64,000 nt of DNA from Rhizophagus clarus (taxonomy: Eukaryota > Glomeromycota > Glomeromycetes > Glomerales > Glomeraceae), in contig BLAL01000011.1 in assembly GCA_015698045.1 (NCBI GenBank), positions 2,358,501 to 2,422,500 on the forward strand. The letters run 5' to 3'. Position 1 is the first letter of the stretch. Each line of letters starts with the position of its first letter. Made by a program: the position numbers and the translations under genes. Below, piece by piece: positions 53,444 through 63,821 of the stretch. The notes under the pieces were generated by a model. It saw only the letters and a program-made list of their open reading frames with translations. It searched no databases and was not told where the DNA came from.

Positions 53444-53829
53444 CACAAAAAAAAAACGGTTTTTTTTTTACTAGAATTAAGACGCGTTAAAAATTTTAGA
53501 TAATCTAGTACATTTTTGTGATACGTAAACGGTCCGACTTTTTCCTTTATGAGCATTAAACGTTTTTAGTCCGATTTTTTCTTCTTAATTTTATACAATT
53601 ATATGACTTAAGTCCCGAATTTATTAATAAGCAATCAAAATACTAGTATTTTTTTTTTTTTTTTACAAATCTACATATGATTTTACATTTCTATATTTTA
53701 TAATTATTAAAAATTATAAATCAACTGATTTGTAAAATTATTAATTTGATATTAATTTAATATAAATTTAATGGCAATATAATATTGAAAAAATTTTAAT
53801 TTATTTAAACAACTGATTCGATAGGTACA
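53444..53829. other. Start of the gene-poor repeat region
   Basis: The promoter of the stomatin-like gene, then AT-rich sequence with a T run at 53649-53664. No further gene is seen downstream to the end of the window. Confidence 0.4.
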
Positions 53830-54124
53830 TGTCGAAACATATAAAAAGAAGAGCAGTACACTAAAAGTGTGAGTATCAAAGGGTAGGTCAAACAAACGCT
53901 AGCTCATAAGAACTAAACAAAAAGTTATCACATTCTTCAGGCGGAACTACAAACAAAGTAAGTAGAAACGACTTAACCCCGCAAGATACAATAGTATCGG
54001 TCCCACACCGTTTGGGCCTCAACACCTTATGTCAGCAAACCAACCACCAGGCACCAGCCAATACTAAGTAAGTTGCGCGGTCTCAACTCACGAGTGTAAA
54101 AAAAAAAAAAAAAACAAAAAAAAA
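53830..54124 (+). repeat. GC-richer A-tailed repeat, SINE-like candidate
   Basis: About 270 bp of clearly higher GC content than the surroundings (for example CCGTTTGGGCCTCAACACC) ends in a long A tract interrupted by one C (54099-54124). There is no open frame. The A tail and compact size suggest a retroposed short element or non-coding RNA copy. I could not find clear polymerase III A and B boxes; GGTCTCAACTC near the 3' end is only loosely B-box-like. No flanking duplication was identified. Confidence 0.4.
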
Positions 54125-54600
54125 GCTGGTCAATAAAATTAAAATTTCCCAAGTGATATATTCCAGAGTACATATACTACTTATTTAATAAATCCCTAAG
54201 CAAGTAGGCCTACTTGGCTGCATCTATAATATTGAAAAAATAGTACTATTATTTCTAATAAAATAGACTAAGTTTAATTTAAAAAATATTATTTAATATT
54301 AATTCTACTATTATCAATTTAATATCAATTTATTTCAATTTATTGCAGTATTTAAAATTCTGTTACCCTATACAGACAATTACTAAATAAAACCTAAACA
54401 ACTTGTCTGACAATTATCCAGTAATCTAATAATTTTTTTTATCATATACTTTGTATCCTTTATTCTGTATTCCATCCAAATTTGAAAAGAATTTTGCAGA
54501 TTATTAACTATTTTTAAGAGTAATATATTAAAAAATGTTAAATTTTATAGTATTTTTTATAAAAAAAAAATTTTAATTAATGATTATAACTAGTTTTAAC

Positions 54601-56065
54601 TGGGGGTGATATAACTTGGGTGATATTACCTGATTGATTTTTATAATTTATTTATTTCGATATAGGTGATTTAATCTGGCAAGTGATATCACCTGATTAA
54701 TTTTTAATTTTTAAATTGTTTATTTTTTTTTCTAGGTTTTCCAGTTTTGAGGTATTTTTTCCTTCTTTTGTTTTCACTTTTCTTTCTAGTTATTTCTAAT
54801 TCCTTTTTCTTTTCTTTTTAGGCCTTTTAAGCTCTTTTAATTTTGTGTCAAAGGTATATTGTTTTTTATTGTTCTTTTTGTTTTCATTTTTCTTTCCATT
54901 TATTATTTTTCCTTTCTTTTTAGGTCTTTAATCTCTTTCAGGTTTACATTAAATGATGGTATATTATTTCTTTTTTTTTCCTCCTTTTGTTTTTTTTTAG
55001 GGTCTTAGTTTTTCGAACAAGGTATGACATTTTTTTCTTATCTTTTTTTTCAATTTCGTTTTCATATTTCATTTTTACTAACTATTTTTTCTTGTTTTTA
55101 TTCACTTTCTTCTTTTTCATTATTGCTCTTTTTTTTCATTCTCATGATCGTTTCATCCTCATTACCATTTTGTCCTCATTGTTGTTTCATTCTTATCAAT
55201 CATTGTTTCGTCTTCATCATCAATTATCATTTTGTCCTTATTATCGATTATCATTTCATTCTTATCATTTCATTCTTATCATTGTTTTGTTTTTATTATC
55301 ATTTATTTTTATCATTTTTTCATTTCTCCTTCTCATCATCTTTTCATTTTTTCATTTCTTTTTTATCATCTCTTTGTTTATCATCATCCTTTCATTTTGT
55401 TCATCTCCCTTTTGTTATCCTTTCATTTTTTTGTCCCCTTCTTGTCATCTTTTCTTTTTTTTGTTCTTCCCATTATCTTTTTATTTTTATTTTTATTTCT
55501 ATCCCCTTTCATTTATCCCTATTCCTTTTGTTTTTGATCCTATTCCTTTTATTTTGCATTCTTTCCCTCTTTTTTTTACTATCTTTCTTTTTTTTACTAT
55601 ATCTTTTGTCTCTTATCATTTTCGTTATCTCCAATTATTTGTTTCTAATATTATTTCCATTATTTCTCTTTCTTATTATCATAATTGTTAGGCTTCTCTT
55701 TTTTGTATCATTATTATCATTACTAGTTATGTTAAAGATAAATAATTGTAAAAAATATTAACTTTGATAAACATGATTTAAAGAAATAAACTCATAGTTT
55801 AATATAATAAATTTTGTTATTTTTTTTGTACAGAAAATTATTGCCAAATTAGCAATACATTGATCAGACAATATTCTTATGATCATTAAATTTTTACGTA
55901 TACAATATTGAAATTTATAATAAATTTTAGCCAATTAAATTTTAAAATTAATTAATAAAGATTTGCATACTATTAAATTTATTAAAAATTTTTTATACAT
56001 GTGAAATCACCTGATTTTGATAAATTATTTATAGGTGAAATCACCTAGATGATTTCACTTATGGA
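54601..56065. mobile_element. Diverged inverted-repeat element, about 1.5 kb
   Basis: The left end (GTGATATAACTTGGGTGATAT) is matched in inverted orientation at the right end, 19 of 26 bases by my alignment. Secondary copies of the AGGTGATNTCACCT motif lie just inside both ends. No target-site duplication was found and ends are approximate. The interior is a pyrimidine-rich low-complexity block. It looks old and non-autonomous, and the superfamily is unknown. Confidence 0.4.
54720..55690 (+). repeat. Pyrimidine-rich low-complexity block
   Basis: Nearly 1 kb in which the plus strand is overwhelmingly T and C, built from variants of TTCTTATCATTTCATTC. Long open frames exist here in several phases only because stops are rare in such sequence. 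Their translations are Phe/Leu/Ser/Ile strings with no family, so I reject them as genes. Confidence 0.6.
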
Positions 56066-56084
56066 GCAAATTAGCAAGATTCAA

Positions 56085-56460
56085 AAAAAAAAATATTAAT
56101 AAATATTCTTATACAATATATTAAAATAACTCTCTCTTTTTACCTTATTTATCTCAAGGATATTCCAAAAGATCTATTTCTACAAAAAATAAAAAAAAAA
56201 ATATTAATAAATGTTTTTATATATTAAACTAAAAAAAACTTTTTACTTTATTTCATTTACCTTTAAAAATGTTTTAAAAAATCTATTTCTATAAAAAATA
56301 AAAAAAAAATATTAATAAATATTCTTATATAATATATTAAAATAAAAACCTTCTTTTTACCTCTTTTTATCTTTAAAAGTATTCTGAAAAACTGTTTTTA
56401 TAAAAAAATAAAAAGAAAGAACATTAATAAAAATGTTTTTATATTAAATTATTAATAAAA
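56085..56460. repeat. Tandem repeat, unit about 110 bp, about 3.4 copies
   Basis: Units begin AATATTAATAAATATTCTT at about 56090, 56200 and 56308, with a partial unit near 56420. Each runs through a CTCTTTTTACCT segment to TCTATTTCTATAAAAAATA. Copies differ by point changes and small indels. There is no coding content. Confidence 0.6.
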
Positions 56461-56699
56461 AATAAAAAAAATATTAAAAAAACAAATTCAAATTCACTGA
56501 TTTATCTAGAAGCTATAGCTAAAAGATCTGGTTTTCTTATAAAATAATAATTTTAGAAAATTGTTCAATTTGAGAAATTAGTATTTAGAAAATTGACTTT
56601 AAGAAAAAATATATTTAAAAAAAATAGTATTTAAAAAATCGTATAAAATTATATATATAATTATACTATTTTAAAGATACATATTTACTGTTATATTAT

Positions 56700-57351
56700 C
56701 ATTTGGCGCTAGAGATATGACCGTACTATTGCTTGAGAACATTTACACGACATAACTAATAAGAACAAATCTTCTGCACCTTCTGCTTACATTATTGGTC
56801 AAAGATTTCAACACCCAGATTTTTCTGAGGATGTTACATTAGACACGATGATTCTGAATGATCTGTTTATAAAACCTCTGTTAAAACCACCCATTATGAT
56901 GAGAAAAGAAAAGTTCTTAAACGCTCTCAATTTCACCTTCACTCAAATGCGGGTATTAATTCATTCAGGCTGTTGTTATTCCTGGATGTATAGGAAATTA
57001 TCAGGATATTTTAATGTTGATCTTTTAGGGGATTTTGATGAATTGTTATTGATTTATTAACATATAATTTTAAGTTTAGTTTTTGTTTTTTTTTTTTTTC
57101 TTTTTTTAATTTCAGTTTATTTTAGTTTATTTTAAGTTTAATTTTAATTTTATTTTTAATTTTAATTTATATTTATTTTATGTTATAGGTTTTAATGGTA
57201 TGGTTTCTACATTGGTTATATTTTTCCATTCATGGGTTACACTTAGTTGAGCTGAAGGGGTTACATTATTTGTATATAATATTTTATTTTGAATATTTTA
57301 CAATAAATATAACACGACCTTTAAATTCAAAAAAAAAAAAAAAAAAAAAAA
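56700..57351 (+). pseudogene. A-tailed broken coding remnant
   Basis: Around 56760-57060 the translation has ordinary protein composition (for example SAYIIGQRFQHPDFSEDV and LNALNFTFTQMRV), unlike the simple AT sequence around it. It is followed by a non-coding stretch, an AATAAA-like signal near 57302 and a run of about 23 A ending at 57351. That layout fits a retroposed and decayed transcript copy. I do not recognise the family. It is broken and no function is proposed. Confidence 0.35.
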
Positions 57352-58057
57352 TATTTTATTGCTAAAGCAACAGTTAATAGCTAATTAATTATTTAATTAC
57401 AGAACTTGATTTTTTTACTTTTTATTAAATTAGTTGATTTTTAATATATCACTTATTTTTAATATTAAAATAAAGTATAATAAATTATAAAATTAATAAA
57501 ATATAGAATTTTAAAAAATTTGAAAAATTTAAAAAAATATATACTGTAATTATATAAACTAATAATTTTTAATGCCAAAATTTTTTTTTTTTTTTTAATA
57601 TAAAATATATAATTATAATTTTAATTATAAATTATTATTTTAATTACAGATTTATTTAACTATATATAATTTGATGAACTTCTTACTTTAGAATATATTA
57701 AAAAATATTATTTCAATTTATATAGAAATATTAATTATATTCTTTATAATAATTATCATAAAACATTATCTTATATATAGTTTTATTTAGAAATTATTTC
57801 TTTAATATACTTGTTCTTATATATTGAAATACAGTTAACTCTCTTTATAGTCACCTCTGTTATAATCACATTATTCCATATAATCATTTTAGTTGAGTAT
57901 TCTAAATTTTTAAATATAAAAACTATTGTTTATAGTCATAAACTACCTATAATCACTATCACGTCTTTTTTTAAAAATTTTATATATATGTGATTATAAA
58001 AAAAATATTTATTAAAATATAATTATTCTATAATCTAATGATTAAATTTCAATGATC

Positions 58058-60042
58058 TAGAGGTATACACTGATGAAATCTGTTTAATCTGCCATCTGTT
58101 TTTGAATGAATCAGATGATCCAAATTATAAATGAACAAATTTCAGATAATTTAGATAGACCTGTTGAATAATACCAGATTGAATGGATATTATACAAATA
58201 ATTGAATTGATTAGATTAATCAGATAATCTGGTCAATCTGGTATTTTTTTTTTAAATTATTGCTTTTTTTAAAAAAAAAAAATATTTTTTTATTTTTTAA
58301 GTCTTTCTTTTAGAATTATACGCTTCATTTTTTTTTCTGAAACTGGATTTCAAACTTAAAATTAAGGAAATTTTATTTTTTTTTTGGTTTTTTTTATTTA
58401 TTTATTTTTTAACATTTTTATTTTGTAGATTTCAGCTTCTTGAATATCAGTAAATTGGTTTTTTTTGGCATTTACTTTAAAGAAATGTAACTAATATTTT
58501 TTTTTTCTCTTTTTTTATTCTTTTTTATAGATTTCAGCTTCTTGAGTTATTTGGAATATTGGATAAGTATAAGGTAGTTTTTCAGAAATTACTTTGAAGA
58601 AACATAACTAACATTTCTTTTTTATTCCTTTTTATAGATTTCAGCTTCTTGAATTCTTTGGAATATCAGATAAGTGTGTAGGATGGGTTTTTTTTTTTCT
58701 ATTTTTTTTTGTAGATTTTGGCTTCATGAGTTCTTTAAAATATTGGTAAGTTAGTTTTTTTTTGGCATTTACTTTGAAAAAACATAACTAACATTTCTTT
58801 TTTTATTTTTTTGTAATTTTCAGTTTTTTAGGTTCTTTGGGATATCAGATAAGTATGTATGGTGAATTTTTCAGGATGTACTTTGAGAAAATATAACTAA
58901 TGTTTCTTTTTTTACTTTTTTGTAGATTTTGGTTTCTTAAATTTTTTGGGATATTGGGTAAGTGAATTGTTCAGAATTACTTTGAAAAAATATAACTAAC
59001 ATTTTTTTTTTTTATTTTTTTGTAGATTTCAGCTTTATAGATTCTTTAGGATATCAGTAAATTGAAAGTATGTAGAGTGGATTTTTTCATAATTACTTTA
59101 AAGAAATATATTAACATTTTTTTTTTTATTCTTTTTTATAAGATTCAGCTTTCTGGGTTTTTTGGGATATCAAATAAGTATATGGTAGTGAGTTTTTTTG
59201 AAAATTATTTTAAAGAAATGTACTAATATTTCTTTTTTTATTCTTTTTTATATAATTTAACTTTCTGAATTCTTTGGGATATTGGATAAGTATATAAGAG
59301 TAAGTTTTTTTGAAATTTATTTAAAAAAACATATCAATATTTTTATTCTTTTTTATAAAATTTGACTTCCTAGGTTCTTTGAAATATTGGGTAAACATAT
59401 AAAATAGTTTCTTTCAGAATTTATTTAAAGAAACATACTAATATTTCTTTTTTTATCTCATTTTTGTAAATTTCAGCTTTTTGAAATCTTTGAAATATAG
59501 ATAAGTGTGCAAAAAATAGGCTTTTTTGGAATTTACTTTAAAGAAATATACTAGTGTTTCTTTTTTTATTTTGTTTTATAGATTTTAGCTTCCTGGAGTT
59601 TTTGGATATGGTAAATATGTAGGGTAGATTTATTTTGAGAAATAATTTTATTTGGTGGTTCAAATTAATAAATTTCTTTACAATTAATGTAAATTTTATT
59701 AATTAAATTATTTTATTATACAATTACTATATAATAAATTATAAACTAATAAACATATTATGGCTTAAATTAAAATCTAAAAAACAAAAATCTGTTTTAT
59801 ATAATAAAATAAGATAAATAAAAATTTATCAGATTGAATAGATTGAACAGATTGAACAGATATCTGTTAAACCATCTGATCAAATCCAGTTAATCCAATG
59901 ACACAAAACAGTTCATCTGATGAACAGATATCTATTGATCCATCTGATCAATCCTATTATACAATCTGGTCAATTCAAATCTGATCAATTTTCAGATAGA
60001 TGATCAGATATTCAGATTGACAGATTTTAGTGCATACTTCTA
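58058..60042. mobile_element. hAT-like non-autonomous element 1, 1,985 bp
   Basis: Ends are TAGAGGTATACACT and the inverted AGTGCATACTTCTA, flanked by 8-bp duplications CAATGATC (58050-58057) and CAATGATT (60043-60050), which differ by one base. The subterminal regions are packed with CAGAT/ATCTG motifs in both orientations (58076-58240 and 59828-60025), a typical layout of transposase-binding sites. The interior is the minisatellite at 58429-59640. There is no transposase. Confidence 0.82.
58429..59640 (+). repeat. Minisatellite of about 12 units with intron-like signals
   Basis: Units of about 100-112 bp (one shorter) begin ATTTCAGCTTCTTGAGTTC and contain, in order, GATATTGGTAAGT or GATATCAGATAAGTATG, an ACTTTGAAGAAACATAACTAACATT segment, a long T tract and TTTTTATAG or TTTTTGTAG. 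Thus most copies have a donor-like, a branch-like (TAACTAAC) and an acceptor-like site in the right order and spacing. The array is the interior of the hAT-like element. Confidence 0.75.
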
Positions 60043-60536
60043 CAATGATTTTTAGTTCATTAGGTTCATCTCATTGAAAGGAATCAAATGATAGTAATTT
60101 TATAATAATTGGATTAATATTGACTAAATAATTTAATTTTAAATATCAAATCAGCATTCTACAGTCAGCAATCAAAAGTATATGGACATTTTGTTTTACC
60201 AAATTATGGAAATAATTACATATTAATATGATACAAATAATTTATAATCTAATATTTGCAATTATGATGAGCAAATTTTTATGCTTCACATCTTTCAGCA
60301 TTTTTTAGAAACATGAAACTATCTATGATATAAATTATTTTAATTTTATTATGCAGTTCACAAAATTTAAAATGATGTAACTTGATCAATATCGTTCTGA
60401 TCAATATGATTTTACTATCATTCAAATCATCTTGATAAGACAAATCTAATGAACTAAATATAATGAAAATCTAATTATTGAATTAAAAGATATTATAAGA
60501 TAATTTTAAATAATTAAAACATAATTGTGTGCCAAA

Positions 60537-62069
60537 TAGTGTTCTAAACGAGTCAAGTCAACCTGGGTCAATTCGTGAGTCAAGTCAAGTTGAGTCAGAT
60601 TCAATTCGAGGATTTCCTGTCACATGACTATGATTCGAGTCATGAGTTAATCCTGATTCGAGTCAATTCTGAGTTTATATTAATACTCAACTCGACTCAG
60701 ATTAACCTGAGTTGAATAAAATCTGCAGTAGTATTTTGGATTTTAATATAAACTTATAATTAAAAAAAACATTTTTCATAACATTTTTTTATTATTAAAT
60801 TAAAAAATGTTACAAAAAACATTAGTTTTTCGTTTAGTAATTTATGAATAAAAATGTTTCATAACGTTTTTTATCACTATAATTAAAAAACATTGCAAAA
60901 ATATTTTTTTTCTCGTTTAATTTATAAATAAAAGATGTTTCGCAACTTTTTAATTAACAGAGTTAAAAAACATTGCAAAAAACATTTTTTTTCATTAATT
61001 CATAAATCTAAAACATTTCGCAACATTTTTAATTAATGCAATTAGAAAATGTTGCAAAAATATTTTTTTTGTTAATTCATAAATCAAAAATGTTTTGCAA
61101 CGTTTATTATTATAGTCAAAAAATATTACGAGCAACATTTATGTGCAAAATATTTGAAAAAAAACTGGTTCAGACAGTTTTTAATCATTTAATAAAAATA
61201 TTGTAAAACATTTTTATTTCCTTAATTTAATACAATAAAAAAAACCATTTTGCAACAATTTTTAATCGTTTTAATAAAAATGTTGTGAAATGTTTTTATT
61301 TCTTTTAATTTAATACGATAAAAATACCATTTCGCAATGGTTTTTAATCGTTTTAATAAAAACGTTGCGAAACATTTTTATTTCTTTTAATTTAATTCGA
61401 TAAAAAAAACTATTTCGCAACAGTTTTTAATCATTTTAATAAAAACGTGATAAAATAACTGTTTCCAACAGGTTTTAATCGTTTTAATAAAAATAGTGTG
61501 AAACATTTTTATTTTTTAATTTTATATGATAAAAAAAACCATTTCACAATGATTTTTAATCATTTTAATAAAAATGTTGTGAAACGTCTTTATTTCTTTA
61601 ATTTAATTCAATAAAAAAACTGTTTCGCAATAGTTTTTAATTGTTTTAATAAAAATGTTGTGAAATGTTTTTATTTCTTTAATTTTATATGATAAAAAAA
61701 CCGTTTTGCAATAGTTTTTAATCATTTTAATAAAATGTTGCAAAACATTTTTATTTCTTTTAATTTAATATGTTAAAAAACCGTTTTACAACAGTTTTTA
61801 ATCATTTTAATAATAATATTGCGAAACATTATTTCTTAATCGTTTTAATAATAGATAAACACTAAAAGATATTGCAAACTGGCAACGTTTTACTAACTCA
61901 GGTATAATTGATCCAAATCAAGTTGATCCGAGTTGATGTTTTTTATGAGTCAAGTTAAGTCGAGTCTAAAAAAATTATTATTTTGACTTGACTCGACTAG
62001 ACTCAAATTTTTCGAGTCAAGTACAATTTTGTCCAATAATCGACTTGACTTGACTCGTTCAGAGCACTA
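60537..62069. mobile_element. hAT-like non-autonomous element 2, 1,533 bp
   Basis: Termini TAGTGTTCTAAACGAGTC and GACTCGTTCAGAGCACTA are inverted relatives that start with the hAT hallmark TAGTG. An exact 8-bp duplication, GTGCCAAA, flanks it (60529-60536 and 62070-62077). The outer 170 bp at each end are dense in GAGTCAAGTC/GACTTGACTC motifs. The interior is tandem repeats. It sits inside the Tc1-like element. Confidence 0.88.
60760..61850. repeat. Tandem repeats with internal hairpins in hAT element 2
   Basis: Two related arrays. From about 60760 to 61140 units contain AAAAACATTGCAAAAA and AATGTTTCATAACG. From about 61190 to 61850 about eight units of some 80-90 bp contain GTTTTTAATCGTTTTAATAA, GTTGCGAAAC and later TTTCGCAAC. 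Each unit can pair GTTGCGAAA with TTTCGCAAC as a stem. Confidence 0.6.
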
Positions 62070-62648
62070 GTGCCAAATATTAATTTTACAACTATTATTT
62101 TATCATCATTTAAATTGTCTCAATGGGACAGATCTAATGAATCTAAGATCATAAAAATCCAATCACTAAATATAAAAATATTCTTAATAAATCTTAAATT
62201 TATATGAATTTCACAAATTCTGTAAACTCATGTAAAATTTTGCTTATTAACCTTATATTGAACCAATAAACTTGTGGAAAAAATTTATTGTTTACATTGT
62301 ATTTGCATGTTATATTATATTTTTTAATAAAAATGCTTGAAAAGTATATTAAAAAATGCGTAAAAAAATATTTCTTTGGTATTATTTTAAAATGTTGATT
62401 AATTAAATATCACATAGAATTAAGACAATTAATGTAATAAATAAAAATAAAGTTTATTAATAAATTTTTATTTAAATTAATAAATAAAGACATAATGAAT
62501 ATATTTAGCTTAAATTTTTATTTTTAATTATACTATTATATATATATATTTTTCATTTTGAAAAGTATCCATATACTTTTGATCGCCTACTGTATATATG
62601 TAAAATTTGCGTAATATTTAATATTTTGACTTTATTTTAATTACTATA

Positions 62649-63106
62649 GATTCTAGTGATTAGATTTTAATGATTTTAGGCTCATCAAAATTATCTTATT
62701 AAAAGTAAGCCAATTGTAATAATTTTATAATGATTGGATTAATATTAATTGAGCAATTTAATTTAAAGGCCAGATTGATATTTTTTATATGTAAAATTCA
62801 TATAACATTAAATATTTTAATTGTATTTTAATTATTACAGATTTTAGTGATCAAATTTTAATGATTTTAGACTCATTAGAATTGTCTTATTAAGAGGAAG
62901 ATAATAATAATAATTTTATAATAATTGGATTAATATTGACCAAGTAATTAGATTTTAAAAATCAGATCAGCATTTTTTATATGTAAAATTTATGTAATAT
63001 TAAATATTTTGACTGTATTTTAATTATTACAGATTTTAATAATCAGATTTTAATAATCTTAAGCTTATTAGAATTGTTTTATTAAGAGAAATCTAATGGT
63101 TATAAA
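62649..63106. repeat. About 191-bp tandem repeat inside the pogo-like element
   Basis: Units start GATTCTAGTGATTAGATTTTAATGATTTT at 62649, 62840 and 63032, spacing 191 and 192 bp. An earlier unit is recognisable in pieces at 58040-58057, 60051-60161 and 62595-62648, broken by the insertions. A partial unit continues at 63299-63345 beyond the MITE. Confidence 0.75.
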
Positions 63107-63290
63107 TATAGATGCCACCCAAATCCAAAATAATTTGGGATTATGACAATCCAAATGTATAAATCCAAATTAATTTACAAATTACATATATAAATTTTGC
63201 AATTTGTACATTTGGAATTTAAGAATTATGGCTGTCAAAATGTACAAATTAATTTAGGATTTATTTAAAATAATTTGGATGGTATCTATA
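63107..63290. mobile_element. 184-bp hAT-like MITE, copy 2
   Basis: Same ends as the copy at 1440-1623 (TATAGATGCCACCC... and ...GGATGGTATCTATA) and the same length. An exact 8-bp duplication GTTATAAA flanks it (63099-63106 and 63291-63298). The flanks joined at the duplication resemble the host 191-bp repeat. It is the last visible insertion into the pogo-like element on this side. Confidence 0.87.
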
Positions 63291-63821
63291 GTTATAAATC
63301 CATAATAATTGGAATAATATTGATAAAATTTATATTGTAATGTGAATATTTAACTAAAATTATTACAATCTATAATTCTTGCTAAAATTACTGATTTATT
63401 ATAAGATTTTATTACTTATAATCACTTCTCATTATAGTTACCAAATATAGACTATTTTAAATATGTGATTATAAAGAAAGTTAACTATATATTTCTTTTA
63501 TTTAAAATTTTATTTTTTCATATACTGGTCAAAATATTAATCTTTTTCTTATTTGGATTTAAATATTTAGGATTTATATATATCAGATGTAAAGATGTTA
63601 GTTTTAATTACTTTTTAAAAAATTTTGAATTACAACTATAAGATTTTTATAGCTTTAATTAATTACGGTATATAAAAATTTTGTGTTACAGCATTTTTTG
63701 AATTACAGTTAACATTTTTAATCAAATGTTCTCTTTTCTTTTATTGATTTATTAAAAGCTTTTATTTTTTAAAATCTTATAATATTTCTTGAACAATATC
63801 TATTAAAATTATTTTTTTTTT

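Larger units (their letters stand above)
60162..62592. mobile_element. Tc1-like non-autonomous element, split by a hAT insertion
   Basis: The left end CAGTCAGCAATCAAAAGTAT and inverted right end ATACTTTTGATCGCCTACTG are clear Tc1/mariner-type termini with flanking TA (60160-60161 and 62593-62594). Without the inner insertion it would be about 890 bp. The sequences on either side, joined at TA, match the uninterrupted 191-bp repeat units nearby (CAGCATT...TATATGTAAAATTT), which directly shows the empty site. Confidence 0.8.
57832..63487. mobile_element. Pogo/mariner-like element interrupted by nested insertions
   Basis: The left end CAGTTAACTCTCTTTATAGT and the inverted right end ATAAAGAAAGTTAACTA are flanked by TA on both sides (57830-57831 and 63488-63489). 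Subtracting three insertions with their duplications leaves 226+111+512+189 = 1,038 bp of host element. Its interior is a tandem repeat of about 191 bp. No transposase frame is visible. An alternative is two separate diverged MITE ends, but the continuity of the internal repeat across the insertions favours one element. Confidence 0.6.

Noticed and set aside
53830-54124. tRNA or 5S rRNA gene
   Set aside because: No cloverleaf, no adjacent A and B boxes and no 5S core sequence could be found. The A tail fits a retroposed repeat better.
54987-55761. Long overlapping open frames of 101-245 codons on the plus strand
   Set aside because: They lie in a T/C-only tract where stops are rare in all frames. 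The translations are Phe/Leu/Ser/Ile/His strings without any domain, and several phases are open at once.
57832-58010. A complete short pogo-like MITE with its right end near 58000 (TGTGATTATAAAAAAAA)
   Set aside because: The right end lacks the GTTAACTG terminus and TA flank, while a proper terminus with TA lies at 63471-63489 and the internal repeat is continuous up to it. I keep this as an alternative only.
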